A DNA stretch of 64,000 nucleotides from Tepidicella xavieri. GTDB taxonomy: Bacteria > Pseudomonadota > Gammaproteobacteria > Burkholderiales > Burkholderiaceae_C. A program made the translations under genes and the position numbers. The stretch covers positions 62,001 through 126,000 of the forward strand of contig NZ_SNYL01000006.1 of NCBI RefSeq assembly GCF_004363315.1, written 5' to 3'. This document shows positions 8,898-19,000 of the stretch, in pieces. The notes under the pieces are model-generated. The model did no database searches, was not told the DNA's origin, and was given only the letters and a program-made list of their open reading frames with translations. Each line of letters starts with the position of its first letter. Position 1 is the stretch's first letter.

Positions 8898-10793
8898 TCA
8901 AAGCTCGTCGATATTGTGCCCGGCCAGGGCCCGGGCGATGCTGCGGTTCATGCGTCGGGCGGCGAATTCCTCCGCGCCTTTGGCCAGGGCTTGGGTGGCG
9001 GCTTCGATGGCCGCGGCATCCTCGCTGCCTTGGGTGTGCAGCACGGCTTCGATGAGGCCCTCGATGTCTGCGCGCTCGTCCGGGGAAAGCAGGTCGCCAT
9101 CGGCTTGCAGGGCGGCTCGGGTGGCATCGGCCATGCGCTCGGCCTCGACCCGGGCTTCGACCAGGGCACGGGCCTGCATGTCTTGCGCGGCAGTGGCAAA
9201 GCTGTCTTGCAGCATGGCAGCGATCTGCTCATCGCTGAGGCCGTACGACGGCTTGACATCGATGCGGGCCTCCACCCCGGTGGTCTGTTCGCGCGCGCTG
9301 ACGGTCAACAGTCCATCGGCATCGACGGTGAAAGTTACGCGGATGCGGGCCGCGCCCGCGGCCATCGGCGGAATGCCGCGCAGCTCGAAACGGGCCAGGC
9401 TGCGGCAATCGGCCACCAAATCGCGCTCGCCCTGCACCACGTGCAAGGCGAGCGCGGTCTGCCCGTCTTTGAACGTGGTGAAATCTTGCGCCATGGCGGT
9501 GGGGATGGTGGTGTTGCGCGGCACGATGCGCTCGACCAGCCCGCCCATGGTCTCGATGCCCAACGACAGCGGGATGACGTCGAGCAGCAGCAAGTCCCCC
9601 TCGGGGTTGTTGCCGGCCAGCTGGTTCGCCTGGATGGCCGCCCCCAGCGCCACCACCTCGTCCGGATTCAGGTTGACCAGCGGCGGCTGGCCGAACAACG
9701 CTTCGACGGCTCGCCGCACCACCGGCATGCGGGTAGAGCCCCCCACCAGCACCACCCCTTTGACATCGGCAGGCTGCAGCCGCGCATCGCGCAGCACCCG
9801 GCGCACGACGGCCACGGTGCGGTCGGTCAAAGCAGCTGTGGCCGCGGCGAAATCCGCACCGCTCACAGACCACTTCAGCAAGCGGCCCTGCACCTCGGCC
9901 TCAAACGGCACAGCGCCCTCTTCGGGCTGGGCAGACAGGGCCTCTTTGACGCGCCGCGCCTCGGCCAGCACCGCAGCCCGTTGCGTGGCAGGCAGTTCGG
10001 CCGCCTGCACCGGCCAGCCGGCGCGAGCAAGCAGCGCATCGGCCAAGGCGCGGTCGTAGTCGTCACCGCCCAGCGCCGAGTCGCCCCCGGTGGCCAGGAC
10101 CTCGAAAACACCGCGGGTCAGCCGCAAGATGGACACGTCGAAAGTGCCACCGCCCAGGTCGTACACGGCATACACGCCTTCGGCGGCCTGATCCAGCCCG
10201 TAGGCGATGGCCGCCGCCGTGGGTTCGTTGATCAGGCGCAGCACATTCAACCCGGCCATCTGGGCGGCGTCTTTGGTGGCCTGGCGTTGGGCATCGTCGA
10301 AATAGGCCGGCACGGTGATGACCGCTCCATACACTTCGCTGTCAAAAGTGTCTTCGGCACGCTGGCGCAACACCGCCAGGATTTCGGCGCTGACCTCCAC
10401 CGGCGACTTGTCGCCCGCCACCGTCCGCACGGCGGCCATGCCCGGCCCATCGACCACTTGATAGGGCAGCTTGTCGAGCACGCCTTGGGCGTCCAGGTCC
10501 TCGCGCTTGCGGCCCATCAAGCGCTTGACCGAGCTGATGGTGTTGAGCGGGTCATCGACCTGCGCGGCCAAGGCCTCATGGCCAATCTGGCGGCTGGGGC
10601 GAGCGCCCGGCGGCAAATAGCGCACCACGCTGGGCAGAATGACCCGGCCCTGGGCATCGGGCAGACATTCTGGCGAGCCGTGGCGCACAGCGGCCACGAG
10701 CGAGTGGGTGGTGCCCAAATCGATGCCGATGGCAATGCGCCGCTGATGCGGATCGGGGCTTTGGCCGGGTTCGGAAATTTGGAGTAGTGCCAT
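8898..10793 (-). CDS. hscA: Fe-S assembly Hsp70 chaperone HscA
   Basis: A 631-residue specialised Hsp70. The ATPase domain begins [13 protein letters not shown] and includes the phosphate motif [11 protein letters not shown] and the [10 protein letters not shown] adenosine motif. The substrate-binding domain starts near residue 390 ([14 protein letters not shown]). HscA binds the LPPVK loop of the scaffold IscU and drives cluster transfer, with HscB stimulating its ATPase. Length fits the family (E. coli 616). It starts nine bases after hscB and ends seven bases before fdx. Confidence 0.96.
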   Translation of the reverse strand: MALLQISEPGQSPDPHQRRIAIGIDLGTTHSLVAAVRHGSPECLPDAQGRVILPSVVRYLPPGARPSRQIGHEALAAQVDDPLNTISSVKRLMGRKREDLDAQGVLDKLPYQVVDGPGMAAVRTVAGDKSPVEVSAEILAVLRQRAEDTFDSEVYGAVITVPAYFDDAQRQATKDAAQMAGLNVLRLINEPTAAAIAYGLDQAAEGVYAVYDLGGGTFDVSILRLTRGVFEVLATGGDSALGGDDYDRALADALLARAGWPVQAAELPATQRAAVLAEARRVKEALSAQPEEGAVPFEAEVQGRLLKWSVSGADFAAATAALTDRTVAVVRRVLRDARLQPADVKGVVLVGGSTRMPVVRRAVEALFGQPPLVNLNPDEVVALGAAIQANQLAGNNPEGDLLLLDVIPLSLGIETMGGLVERIVPRNTTIPTAMAQDFTTFKDGQTALALHVVQGERDLVADCRSLARFELRGIPPMAAGAARIRVTFTVDADGLLTVSAREQTTGVEARIDVKPSYGLSDEQIAAMLQDSFATAAQDMQARALVEARVEAERMADATRAALQADGDLLSPDERADIEGLIEAVLHTQGSEDAAAIEAATQALAKGAEEFAARRMNRSIARALAGHNIDEL

Positions 10794-10802
10794 GTATCGG
10801 GT

Positions 10803-11357
10803 TCAGAGCCGTTCCAGGCGATGGTACAGGTCTTCGGCAAAGCGCTCGACGAACATGAGGGCACGCACGTGGCTGACCGCGGCCTGGGCGTCTTGGCGCT
10901 GGTCGATGGCTTGGGCCAGGTCGGCCAGCAGCCGGTCACGGGTTTGACGCACATCGTCCAGCAGGGCTTGCACAGCGGCTTCGTCCGAGGCCTCGTCCAG
11001 CGCTTCGCGCCACTGCATTTGCTGCATGAGGAAGTCGGGCGGCATGGCGGTGTTGCTGTCGGCTCGCACCGGCACGCCATGCAGTTCGCACCAATAGGCG
11101 GCCCGCTTGATCGGGTCTTTGAGGCGGGCGTAAGCCTCGTTGACGCGCACCGACCATTGCATGGCCACCCGCTGGGCGGCTGCGCCCTGGGTGGCGAAGC
11201 GGTCGGGGTGCGTCTGGCGCTGAAGCTGCTTCCAGCGCTCGTCCAACGTGGCTCGGTCCAGCGCGAACCGCCGCGGCAGCCCCAGCAGGGCAAAATCGTC
11301 GGCTTGCAAAGACGGCACCGGCGATGCCACCGATGGCCCCGCCGCGGCCTCAGACAC
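10803..11357 (-). CDS. hscB: Fe-S assembly J-domain co-chaperone HscB
   Basis: A J-domain co-chaperone of about 184 residues for HscA. The core reads [15 protein letters not shown], then the J motif HPDRF, and a C-terminal helical domain rich in charged residues that binds IscU. The start is uncertain: GTG at 11357 overlaps the end of iscA (…GTGTCTGA) and gives a length near E. coli HscB (171). GTGs 27 and 39 bases further in are alternatives. An upstream ATG in the same frame would overlap iscA by about 95 bases and is rejected. Confidence 0.88.
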   Translation of the reverse strand: MSEAAAGPSVASPVPSLQADDFALLGLPRRFALDRATLDERWKQLQRQTHPDRFATQGAAAQRVAMQWSVRVNEAYARLKDPIKRAAYWCELHGVPVRADSNTAMPPDFLMQQMQWREALDEASDEAAVQALLDDVRQTRDRLLADLAQAIDQRQDAQAAVSHVRALMFVERFAEDLYHRLERL

Positions 11358-11673
11358 GGAAGGATTCGCCACAGCCGCAACGGTCGCGTTCGTTGGGGTT
11401 GTTGAACTTGAAGCCCTCATTGAGCCCTTCACGCACGAAGTCAAGCTGCGTGCCGTCCAGATAAGGCATGCTCTTGGGATCGACCAGGATCTTGATGCCG
11501 TGATCCTCGAAAACCAGGTCCTCGGGGGCCACTTCGTCCGCGTATTCGAGCTTGTAGGCCAAGCCCGAGCAGCCGGTGGTCTTGACCCCCAGGCGCACCC
11601 CTACCCCCTTGCCACGGCGGGCCAGGTATTTGCTGACGTGCTTGGCAGCGGCTTCGGTCACAGTGACGGGCAT
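11350..11673 (-). CDS. iscA: Iron-sulfur cluster assembly protein IscA
   Basis: A 107-residue A-type carrier that receives or delivers Fe-S clusters. The three ligand cysteines C35, C99 and C101 are at the same positions as in E. coli IscA, and the length is identical (107). ATG at 11673 has the site AAGGTGAG five bases upstream; an in-frame GTG three codons earlier lies inside that site and is not chosen. Confidence 0.95.
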   Translation of the reverse strand: MPVTVTEAAAKHVSKYLARRGKGVGVRLGVKTTGCSGLAYKLEYADEVAPEDLVFEDHGIKILVDPKSMPYLDGTQLDFVREGLNEGFKFNNPNERDRCGCGESFRV

Positions 11674-11706
11674 GGCGCTCACCTTGTGTCGATCTTCTCT
11701 GCCGCC

Positions 11707-12093
11707 TCAGTGCGCATGCTTGCGGCGGTAGTCTTCCACCGCTGCCTTGATGGCGTCTTCGGCCAGGATGGAGCAATGGATTTTCACGGGCGGCAGAGCC
11801 AGTTCTTCGGCAATCTGGCTGTTCTTGATCTGCGTGGCTTCATCCAGCGTCTTGCCCTTGACCCATTCCGTGACCAGGGAGCTCGATGCGATGGCCGAGC
11901 CACAGCCATAGGTCTTGAAGCGGGCATCTTCGATCAGCCCGGTTTCGGGGTTGACCTTGATTTGCAGCTTCATCACGTCGCCGCAAGCCGGCGCTCCCAC
12001 CATGCCGGTGCCGACGGTGTCGTCGCCTTTGTCGAAGCTGCCGACGTTGCGGGGGTTTTCGTAGTGGTCGATGACTTTGTCGCTGTATGCCAT
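11707..12093 (-). CDS. iscU: Fe-S cluster scaffold protein IscU
   Basis: A 128-residue scaffold on which IscS sulfur and iron are assembled into clusters. Active-site residues C37, D39, C64, H106 and C107 are present, as is the LPPVK loop (100-104) bound by HscA. ATG at 12093 has AGGAG upstream. It follows iscS by 14 bases. Confidence 0.97.
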   Translation of the reverse strand: MAYSDKVIDHYENPRNVGSFDKGDDTVGTGMVGAPACGDVMKLQIKVNPETGLIEDARFKTYGCGSAIASSSLVTEWVKGKTLDEATQIKNSQIAEELALPPVKIHCSILAEDAIKAAVEDYRRKHAH

Positions 12094-12107
12094 GTCAGTA
12101 CTCCTGT

Positions 12108-13328
12108 TCAGTGCGCCGCCCACTGGATGGTGGACAGATCGATGCCGTCTTTGTACATCTCCCACAAGGGCGAGAGTTCGCGCAGCTTGGCCACGTTGGC
12201 GCGGATCGATTCGATGGCGAAATCGATCTCCTGCTCGGTGGTCCATCGGCCGATCGTCATGCGCAAGCTGCTGTGGGCGAGTTCGTCGCTGCGCCCCAGG
12301 GCTCGCAGCACATAGCTGGGCTCCAGGCTGGCCGAGGTGCAGGCCGAACCACTGGAGACCGCCACCCCTTTGATGCCCATGATGAGCGATTCGCCTTCGA
12401 CGAAATTGAAGCTCATGTTCAGGTTGTGAGGCACGCGACGGGTGGGATGCCCGTTGATGAACGACTGCTCGATGCTGGACAGCCCCGCCACCAAACGGTC
12501 GTGCAGCGCCTGAATGCGTGGCAATTCGGTGTGCATTTCGGCCTTCGCGATGGCATAGGCTTCCCCCATGCCCACGATTTGGTGGGTCGGCAGCGTGCCC
12601 GACCGCATCCCCCGTTCATGCCCGCCACCGTGCATTTGGGCCTCGATCCGCACCCGAGGCTTGCGCCGCACATACAGCGCGCCAATGCCTTTGGGGCCGT
12701 AGGTTTTGTGGCTGGTCAGGCTCATCAGATCCACCGGCAGTTGGCGCAAATCGATATCGACCCGCCCCGTGGCCTGGGCAGCGTCCACGTGGAAGATCAC
12801 GCCCTTCTCGCGGCAGATGGCGCCAATGGCGGCAATGTCCTGGATGACGCCGATTTCATTGTTGACGAACATGACGCTGGCCAAAATCGTGTCGGGCCGG
12901 ATGGCGTCGCGGAAAGCGTCGAGGTCCAACAGGCCATCGGGCTGCACATCCAGGTACGTCACCTCGAAGCCTTCGCGTTCCAGGTGGCGACAGGTATCGA
13001 GCACGGCCTTGTGCTCCGTTTTGACCGTGATGATGTGCTTGCCTTTGCCCTGGTAAAAATGGGCTGCGCCTTTGAGGGCCAGGTTGTCGGACTCGGTGGC
13101 CCCGCTGGTCCAGACGATCTCACGCGGATCGGCGCCGATGAGGTCAGCCACCTGCTCGCGCGCATGTTCCACGGCCTTTTCGGCCTCCCAGCCCCAGGCA
13201 TGGCTGCGCGAGGCCGGATTGCCGAAATGCTCATAGAGCCACGGCACCATCTTTTCCACGACCCGGGGGTCGCAGGGGTTGGTGGCGCTGTAGTCCATGT
13301 AGATGGGGAAATGCGGGGTCATGGTCAT
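12108..13328 (-). CDS. iscS: Cysteine desulfurase IscS
   Basis: A 406-residue PLP enzyme that removes sulfur from cysteine and passes it to IscU and to tRNA modification enzymes. The PLP lysine is K208 in SLTSHKTYG and the persulfide cysteine is C330 in [10 protein letters not shown], matching IscS rather than SufS. It follows iscR by 42 bases. ATG at 13328 is used; a second ATG two codons later is an equal possibility. Confidence 0.97.
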   Translation of the reverse strand: MTMTPHFPIYMDYSATNPCDPRVVEKMVPWLYEHFGNPASRSHAWGWEAEKAVEHAREQVADLIGADPREIVWTSGATESDNLALKGAAHFYQGKGKHIITVKTEHKAVLDTCRHLEREGFEVTYLDVQPDGLLDLDAFRDAIRPDTILASVMFVNNEIGVIQDIAAIGAICREKGVIFHVDAAQATGRVDIDLRQLPVDLMSLTSHKTYGPKGIGALYVRRKPRVRIEAQMHGGGHERGMRSGTLPTHQIVGMGEAYAIAKAEMHTELPRIQALHDRLVAGLSSIEQSFINGHPTRRVPHNLNMSFNFVEGESLIMGIKGVAVSSGSACTSASLEPSYVLRALGRSDELAHSSLRMTIGRWTTEQEIDFAIESIRANVAKLRELSPLWEMYKDGIDLSTIQWAAH

Positions 13329-13370
13329 GTCCGTTTCTCGTCTGGCATCAGGCCGTTGGCCGGCCGGGGA

Positions 13371-13907
13371 TCATTTGGAATTGGCAACCGCGCCCAGCGC
13401 GAACACCGAATTGGGCGCATTCACCCGGATGGGCTTGACCACCGGCGTCGAGGAAATGGCCCGCTTGATGGTGGGCGCATTCTCCACCACCACCCCTTTG
13501 GCCAATTGCTCGTCCACCAGTTTCTGCAGCGTGATGGAATCCAGGAAATCCACCATTTTCGCGTTCAAAGCCGCCCACAACTCGTGGGTCATGCAGCGGG
13601 CGCCCTCGCCATGGCAATTCTCCTTGCCGCCACACTGGGTGGCATCGATGGGCTCATCCACCGACACGATGATGTCAGCCACGGTGATCTCCGAAGCCTT
13701 GCGGCTGAGGGTGTAGCCGCCACCCGGCCCACGGGTGGATTCCACCAGATCATGGCGGCGTAACTTGCCGAACAACTGCTCCAGGTACGACAGCGAAATG
13801 TGCTGCCGCTGGCTGATGGCCGCCAGCGTCACGGGGCCGCTGGACTGGCGCAACGCCAGATCAATCATTGCGGTGACGGCAAACCGTCCTTTGGTCGTGA
13901 GGCGCAT
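13371..13907 (-). CDS. iscR: Fe-S cluster-sensing regulator IscR
   Basis: A 178-residue Rrf2-family regulator. The winged helix at the N-terminus ([19 protein letters not shown]) binds DNA, and a [2Fe-2S] cluster is held by C92, C98 and C105, with H108 as the likely fourth ligand. In E. coli the third cysteine is at 104, so this protein has one extra residue in the cluster loop. With cluster bound, IscR represses its own operon. ATG at 13907 has the site AAGGAG. Two IscR-type operators lie upstream. Confidence 0.95.
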   Translation of the reverse strand: MRLTTKGRFAVTAMIDLALRQSSGPVTLAAISQRQHISLSYLEQLFGKLRRHDLVESTRGPGGGYTLSRKASEITVADIIVSVDEPIDATQCGGKENCHGEGARCMTHELWAALNAKMVDFLDSITLQKLVDEQLAKGVVVENAPTIKRAISSTPVVKPIRVNAPNSVFALGAVANSK

Positions 13908-13983
13908 CTCAAGCTCCTTCCAGGAATGATCAACATCGGACCCCGCCACGCAGGCCGCCCGGGACCACTCACCAGCACGGTCA

Positions 13984-14008
13984 ATAACCAACTGTTTCAG
14001 TCGAGTAT
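13984..14008 (-). promoter_or_regulatory. IscR type 1 operator, promoter-proximal copy
   Basis: A 25-bp imperfect palindrome (plus strand ATAACCAACTG, three Ts, CAGTCGAGTAT) fits the type 1 IscR site pattern ATAnnnGACT-N4-AGTnnnnTAT. It overlaps the predicted -10 region of iscR, so binding would block transcription. Confidence 0.75.
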
Positions 14009-14034
14009 ACCAAAAAACCGACTTTTCCAGTCAA
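14004..14034 (-). promoter_or_regulatory. Predicted iscR promoter
   Basis: On the minus strand TTGACT (14034-14029) is followed after 19 bases by TATACT (14009-14004). The spacing is longer than the ideal 17. Both hexamers lie inside the two IscR-type operators, which fits autoregulation. Confidence 0.5.
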
Positions 14035-14038
14035 CCAT
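14014..14038 (-). promoter_or_regulatory. IscR type 1 operator, distal copy
   Basis: A second 25-bp site (plus strand AAAACCGACTT, two Ts and C, then CAGTCAACCAT) with the same GACT/AGTC core, starting 30 bases from the first. It covers the predicted -35. The left edge is weaker than in the proximal copy. Confidence 0.65.
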
Positions 14039-14065
14039 GCCGGCCTTCAGTTTGTCCATGACAAA

Positions 14066-16012
14066 TCAACGCGGCGCTTCCAACCCGGTTGAGGCCCAGT
14101 CAGGCTCGGCCGGGTGTTGCGTTGGAAACTTGAACTCTACGCCAGTTCCAGGATTGTTGGTGTAAAAGCGAATGTGGGCACCCAGTTTGGCCGCCCTCAC
14201 CCGCAGATTGCCCAGACCACGTCCTTTATTTCCCCTTTCACCATCAGGGGTAAACCCGATGCCGTTGTCTTCGACATTTAAATAAACCGCCTGATCATCG
14301 GCGGCCGTCCGCACCACCACCTCTGTGGCCCGGGCGTGTTTGACCACGTTGGCAAAGATTTCCTGCATGCAGCGAAACAAGTGCATGATGCCGCGGGAAT
14401 CCAGGGCGCTGAGGGCTGGCACTTCCTGCACGTCCCACACGAGTTGGATGCCAGCCGACTCCAGCGCCGGGGCAATCCGCTGCCGGAAAGTCCCCAAAAT
14501 GGTGGGCAAGTCGCCTTCCATCGGCTCCAGGGAGTCCAGCGTCATGCGAAGCTCTTCCAGGGCGTGATGGATCATCGCCTCGACGGACTGGGCGTCCAGC
14601 GCCCCCCGGTGACTGCGCACCATGTTGAGGGTTTGCACCAGCTGACTGCCGAGGCCATCGTGCATGTCGCGCATCAGGCGACGACGCTCGCCTTCGACGG
14701 CGCGCTGCTGCTCGGAGACCCGCAGCTGCTCGAAGGCCTGGCGCAATTCGGCTTCGCGGCGCGCCACGATTTCGGCCAGCGACTGGTTGAGCCGGTGCAC
14801 CTCCCGCGTGGACGCCGTCGCCCGCTGCACCAGCACCCAGCCCAAGGTGAACATCAGCGCAAGGCTGCCGATCGACATCCAACGAATGTCAGCGTCCCCG
14901 GGAAAGTTCAGCTGCAGGACCAGAAAGTCACGCACACCGGTGATGAGAGTGAACAGCGCCACAACGAGCACCAAGGTCTGATCCTGATTGAGGCGCCTTC
15001 CCCAACCGGTGCGCACCACCAGCATAGCGAGGCTCACCGCAGCCAGCAGGGCCAGCCCACCGGCCCAGATACGCGCAAAGGTGTAGTTTTCGGTGTAAAG
15101 CGCAGCCAGCAGCCACAGCGGCCCCGACACCAACAGAAAGTAAGCCAGCCAGCGCACCATTCGCATGCGCAGCCCGAACAGTTCTTCGATGAACAGGCAA
15201 AAAAAGGCGACATAGACATTGAATGCCACCCGATACACAAAGAAGTGCCAGGAGGGCGACAGGGGGGACTCCAGCATGAGCAGCAGCAGCAGCAGCCGCA
15301 CCACATGCGCCAGCGAAGCCGCCGCCATGAGCAGAAACAGTCGCTCGCGCAACGCCCGCCACAGGAACACCGACATCAGCCCCATGAACACGGAGGCTAT
15401 GGCCATCATCCAGCCGCCCATGACCTGCCAGACTTCGAGCACGCGATAGCGGTCGAACAGGCGGTCGTGGTCCCCGATCTGGAAGGGTGACAGGCCGCTG
15501 CGCTCCAGCGGCATGCCTTGCACTTCGATGATGAGCTCGTTGTCCTGTGGGCGGTCAGCCAGTAGGCCCGCGGGCAGCGGGATGTGGTAGGGGAACAGCC
15601 CCGACAGGATGGTGCGGTGCGGCGCAGCATACCAGCCCACGCTGTAGACCTCCTGCTGATTGAGCAGCACCCGGAACCGGGCATCCACACGGGGAAGCAG
15701 CAGGGCCAGACGCTGACCGTCACGGCGGTCATAGTCCAGCGCGGCGGGCCAGTCGAGCCGATAGGCCACGCGATGGCGCCACAAGTCCTCTTCGTCGTCG
15801 AGCACATGGGGCAAGCGGACCGTCTTGGGCGGAATGTCGGGCTGCCCCAGCACCGACACCTCAATTTCACCGATATTGACCGCTCCCGGCACGGCCGCCG
15901 GTCGCGAGACCCAGTACAGCGCCGCCAGCAGCGCCAACAGCAACAGCCCGACCCACACGTAATGGGGCCAATCTCGCCAGGCGGTGGGCCAACGCAGCGG
16001 CAGACCGGGCAT
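14066..16012 (-). CDS. 7TM sensor histidine kinase (NarL-type partner, HisKA_3)
   Basis: A 648-residue membrane kinase. A first membrane helix at 19-34 leads to a periplasmic domain (about 45-190) of the 7TMR-DISM extracellular type, then seven membrane helices at about 195-395, a coiled coil at 403-440, and the phosphorylation motif MRDMHDGLGSQLV with H451. The HATPase part includes the N box EIFANVVKHARA and the G boxes around DNGIGF and GRGLGNL. It passes phosphate to the LuxR-type regulator encoded just upstream; the stop of that gene overlaps this ATG by one base. The DISM sensor domains are thought to bind carbohydrate-like or other small ligands, but the signal here is unknown. Confidence 0.88.
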   Translation of the reverse strand: MPGLPLRWPTAWRDWPHYVWVGLLLLALLAALYWVSRPAAVPGAVNIGEIEVSVLGQPDIPPKTVRLPHVLDDEEDLWRHRVAYRLDWPAALDYDRRDGQRLALLLPRVDARFRVLLNQQEVYSVGWYAAPHRTILSGLFPYHIPLPAGLLADRPQDNELIIEVQGMPLERSGLSPFQIGDHDRLFDRYRVLEVWQVMGGWMMAIASVFMGLMSVFLWRALRERLFLLMAAASLAHVVRLLLLLLMLESPLSPSWHFFVYRVAFNVYVAFFCLFIEELFGLRMRMVRWLAYFLLVSGPLWLLAALYTENYTFARIWAGGLALLAAVSLAMLVVRTGWGRRLNQDQTLVLVVALFTLITGVRDFLVLQLNFPGDADIRWMSIGSLALMFTLGWVLVQRATASTREVHRLNQSLAEIVARREAELRQAFEQLRVSEQQRAVEGERRRLMRDMHDGLGSQLVQTLNMVRSHRGALDAQSVEAMIHHALEELRMTLDSLEPMEGDLPTILGTFRQRIAPALESAGIQLVWDVQEVPALSALDSRGIMHLFRCMQEIFANVVKHARATEVVVRTAADDQAVYLNVEDNGIGFTPDGERGNKGRGLGNLRVRAAKLGAHIRFYTNNPGTGVEFKFPTQHPAEPDWASTGLEAPR

Positions 16013-16671
16013 CAGATCAGCCCTCGCTCCTGGGCCACCCGAACCACCTGCACCCGGGTATGGACAGCCAACTTCCGATAAAGATTCTTGATATGGGTGC
16101 TGACGGTGGCCGTGCCGATGCCCAGGCGATTGGCAATTTCCTTGTTCACATACCCCTGGGCCACGAGCTTGAGCACATCGGTTTCACGGTCCGACAGGGC
16201 AGGCAATTCGGTGGGTGGCAGCCCGGCCGAAGGGGTGCCGCCCCCCGCGCGGAACTGCTTGAGCAACAGGCGGGCAAGCAGCGGCGAAATGGGGGCGCCG
16301 CCCTCCTGAATTTGCTCGATGGCTTCGATCAACTCGGTTTCGCTGCACCCCTTGAGCACGTAGCCCGTGGCACCGGACTGCAGGGCATTGATCAAGCGCG
16401 ACTCGTCACCAAAGACGGTGAACACCAGCAGTTCGGCATCTGGCCGGGTCACGGCGAGTTGGCGCAGCATGTCTTCGCCCCGGCCATCGGGCAGGCCCAG
16501 ATCGACCAGAAACACGTCGGCGGTGCTCAGCGGCGCAGAAACCCGGGCATGGGAAAAGGTGTCGGAATGCCCGACGAGCCGCCAGTCGGGGCGCAGCCGC
16601 AGGGCACTTTCCACGAAGTGGAGAATGCTGCGATCGTCTTCAATGAGGTAAATGCGCGTGGGAACGGCCAT
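16012..16671 (-). CDS. LuxR/NarL-family response regulator
   Basis: A 219-residue two-component regulator. The receiver domain occupies residues 5-120 with acidic pocket E11/D12/D13, phosphoacceptor D57 and the lysine in YVLKG. A linker leads to a LuxR-type HTH (LSDRETDVLKLVAQGYVNKEIAN ... STHIKNLYRKL, split here) at about 155-215. It is cotranscribed with the 7TM kinase. ATG at 16671 is chosen over an in-frame TTG six codons upstream. Targets are unknown. Confidence 0.9.
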   Translation of the reverse strand: MAVPTRIYLIEDDRSILHFVESALRLRPDWRLVGHSDTFSHARVSAPLSTADVFLVDLGLPDGRGEDMLRQLAVTRPDAELLVFTVFGDESRLINALQSGATGYVLKGCSETELIEAIEQIQEGGAPISPLLARLLLKQFRAGGGTPSAGLPPTELPALSDRETDVLKLVAQGYVNKEIANRLGIGTATVSTHIKNLYRKLAVHTRVQVVRVAQERGLI

Positions 16672-16728
16672 GCGCGGATTTTCCGTCAAGCAGCCCCCTC
16701 GGCAACTCCCCCGAATGGGGGAGGCGGG

Positions 16729-18810
16729 TCACGCCGCCGGGCGCAGCGGAATCACGTTGTCGCCGCCATGCGCCCCCAGTACCCGGTCTTTGAGGCGGGC
16801 CAGTTGGTCGCGCACCCGGGCCGCCTGCTCGAATTCCAGGTTGCGCGCGTGCTCCAGCATCTGTTTTTCCAGGCGCTTGATTTCCCGCGCCAGGTCTTTT
16901 TCGCTCATGTCTTCCACTTCGGCCTGATGCTGACGCGCCAGTTCGAGGGTGCGGGCTTCGTCGCTGGCTTTTTCGCTGTACACGCCGTCGATCAGGTCCT
17001 TGATGCGCTTGACCACGCCTTTGGGCGTGATGCCATGGGCTTGGTTGAAGGCCAACTGCTTGGCGCGGCGCCGCTCGGTCTCGTCGATGGCTTTGCGCAT
17101 GGAATCGGTGATGCGGTCGGCATAGAGGATGGCCATGCCGTTGAGGTTGCGGGCGGCGCGGCCGATGGTCTGGATCAGGCTGCGCTCGGCGCGCAAAAAG
17201 CCTTCCTTGTCGGCGTCCAGAATGGCCACCAGCGACACTTCCGGGATGTCCAGCCCTTCGCGCAGCAGGTTGATGCCCACCAACACGTCGAACGCGCCCA
17301 GGCGCAGGTCACGGATGATCTCGACCCGCTCCACGGTGTCCACGTCCGAGTGGAGGTAACGCACCTTCACGCCGTTTTCGCTCAGGTAGTCGGTCAGCTG
17401 CTCGGCCATGCGCTTGGTCAACACGGTGATGAGGACACGCTCCTGCCGCTGCACGCGCAGATGGATTTCCTGCAGCACATCGTCCACCTGATGGGTGGCG
17501 GGACGCACCTCGACCACCGGGTCCACCAGGCCAGTGGGGCGCACCACCTGCTCGACCACCTGCCCGGAGTGCTGCAATTCGTAGTCGCCCGGCGTGGCCG
17601 ACACAAAGATGACCTGTCGCATCCGCTGCTCGAACTCCTCGAACTTCAGCGGCCGGTTGTCCAGCGCGCTGGGCAAGCGAAAGCCGTATTCGACCAGGGT
17701 GGTCTTGCGCTGGCGGTCGCCGTTGTACATGCCGCCCAACTGCCCGATCATCACGTGGCTTTCGTCGAGGAACATCAGTGCATCGCGCGGCAGGTAGTCG
17801 GTCAGCGTGCTGGGGGGCTCGCCCGGCGCGGCACCGCTCAAGTGGCGGCTGTAGTTTTCGATGCCCTTGCAGTGCCCCACTTCGGCGAGCATTTCCAGGT
17901 CGAAGCGGGTGCGCTGCTCCAGCCGCTGCGCTTCGACCAGCTTGCCCATGCCCACCAGTTCCTTGAGGCGCTGCTCCAGCTCCAGCTTGATGCTCTCGAT
18001 GGCGTTGAGCACCTGCTCCCGGGGCGTCACGTAGTGGCTGCTGGGATACACGGTAAAGCGCGGAATCTTCTGCCGGATGCGCCCCGTCAGCGGGTCGAAC
18101 AGCTGCAGGGATTCGACCTCGTCGTCGAACAGCTCGATGCGGATGGCCAGCTCCGAATGCTCGGCGGGGAACACATCGATCGTGTCGCCGCGCACGCGAA
18201 ACTTGCCGCGCGAGAAGTCCTGCTCATTGCGCTGGTACTGCATGCGCACGAGCTGCGCGATGATGTCGCGCTGGCCCAGCCGGTCGCCCACGCGCAGCGT
18301 CATGATCATCTGGTGATAGCTCTCGGGCTTGCCGATGCCGTAGATGGCCGAGACGGTGGCCACGATCACCACGTCGCGCCGCTCCAGCAGGCTCTTGGTG
18401 CAGGACAGGCGCATTTGCTCGATGTGCTCGTTGATGGCGCTGTCTTTTTCGATGAACAAGTCGCGCTGCGGCACGTAGGCTTCGGGCTGGTAGTAGTCGT
18501 AGTAGCTGACGAAATACTCCACCGCGTTTCTCGGGAAAAATTCGCGAAACTCGGCGTACAACTGCGCCGCCAGCGTTTTGTTAGGCGCAAACACGATGGC
18601 CGGCCGGCCCAGGCGGGCGATCACATTGGCCATGGTGAAGGTTTTGCCCGAGCCGGTCACCCCCAGCAGGGTCTGGAACACCTCGCCCTGGTTCACCCCA
18701 TCGACCAGTTGGGCAATGGCCTGTGGCTGATCACCCGCCGGCGGGTAGGGCTCGAACAGCTCGAACGGCGAGCCAGGGAAGGAAACGAATCGGCCAGGGT
18801 TTTCGGACAT
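16729..18810 (-). CDS. uvrB: Excinuclease ABC subunit B
   Basis: A 693-residue UvrB, the damage-verifying helicase of nucleotide excision repair. Walker A GVTGSGKT is at 50-57, the damage-probing beta hairpin region [12 protein letters not shown] lies near 105-117, the DEAD-like DESH box is in MFLDESHV, and the C-terminal UVR domain that contacts UvrC is at about 650-680. Length is as expected (E. coli 673). I see no clear LexA box in the 190 bases upstream. A 7-bp GC hairpin (16706-16723) follows without a T run. Confidence 0.97.
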   Translation of the reverse strand: MSENPGRFVSFPGSPFELFEPYPPAGDQPQAIAQLVDGVNQGEVFQTLLGVTGSGKTFTMANVIARLGRPAIVFAPNKTLAAQLYAEFREFFPRNAVEYFVSYYDYYQPEAYVPQRDLFIEKDSAINEHIEQMRLSCTKSLLERRDVVIVATVSAIYGIGKPESYHQMIMTLRVGDRLGQRDIIAQLVRMQYQRNEQDFSRGKFRVRGDTIDVFPAEHSELAIRIELFDDEVESLQLFDPLTGRIRQKIPRFTVYPSSHYVTPREQVLNAIESIKLELEQRLKELVGMGKLVEAQRLEQRTRFDLEMLAEVGHCKGIENYSRHLSGAAPGEPPSTLTDYLPRDALMFLDESHVMIGQLGGMYNGDRQRKTTLVEYGFRLPSALDNRPLKFEEFEQRMRQVIFVSATPGDYELQHSGQVVEQVVRPTGLVDPVVEVRPATHQVDDVLQEIHLRVQRQERVLITVLTKRMAEQLTDYLSENGVKVRYLHSDVDTVERVEIIRDLRLGAFDVLVGINLLREGLDIPEVSLVAILDADKEGFLRAERSLIQTIGRAARNLNGMAILYADRITDSMRKAIDETERRRAKQLAFNQAHGITPKGVVKRIKDLIDGVYSEKASDEARTLELARQHQAEVEDMSEKDLAREIKRLEKQMLEHARNLEFEQAARVRDQLARLKDRVLGAHGGDNVIPLRPAA

Positions 18811-19000
18811 GGCGCTGATTGTGCCACCGGGCGCCCAGACGGGTTGGGGTCGGCCACCCCACTACAATGCCCGTGAGAACCCGCCTGGAGGAAGGCGGGC
18901 GCCCTATCCAATCCCTGGGCCGATCACCGAGGATGCCGTTCCACCTGCCGCTGACCGACGGACTGCCCCGCGCCCTGCCCCTGCACGCAGGAGGCCGGGC

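Noticed and set aside
16706..16723. CTCCCCC-GAAT-GGGGGAG hairpin after uvrB as a rho-independent terminator
   Set aside because: The stem is good but no T run follows in the uvrB direction; it may only protect the message.
16060..18876. A plus-strand open frame of about 940 codons opposite uvrB
   Set aside because: Antisense of uvrB and the response regulator; no motifs, and it would need both real genes to be wrong.
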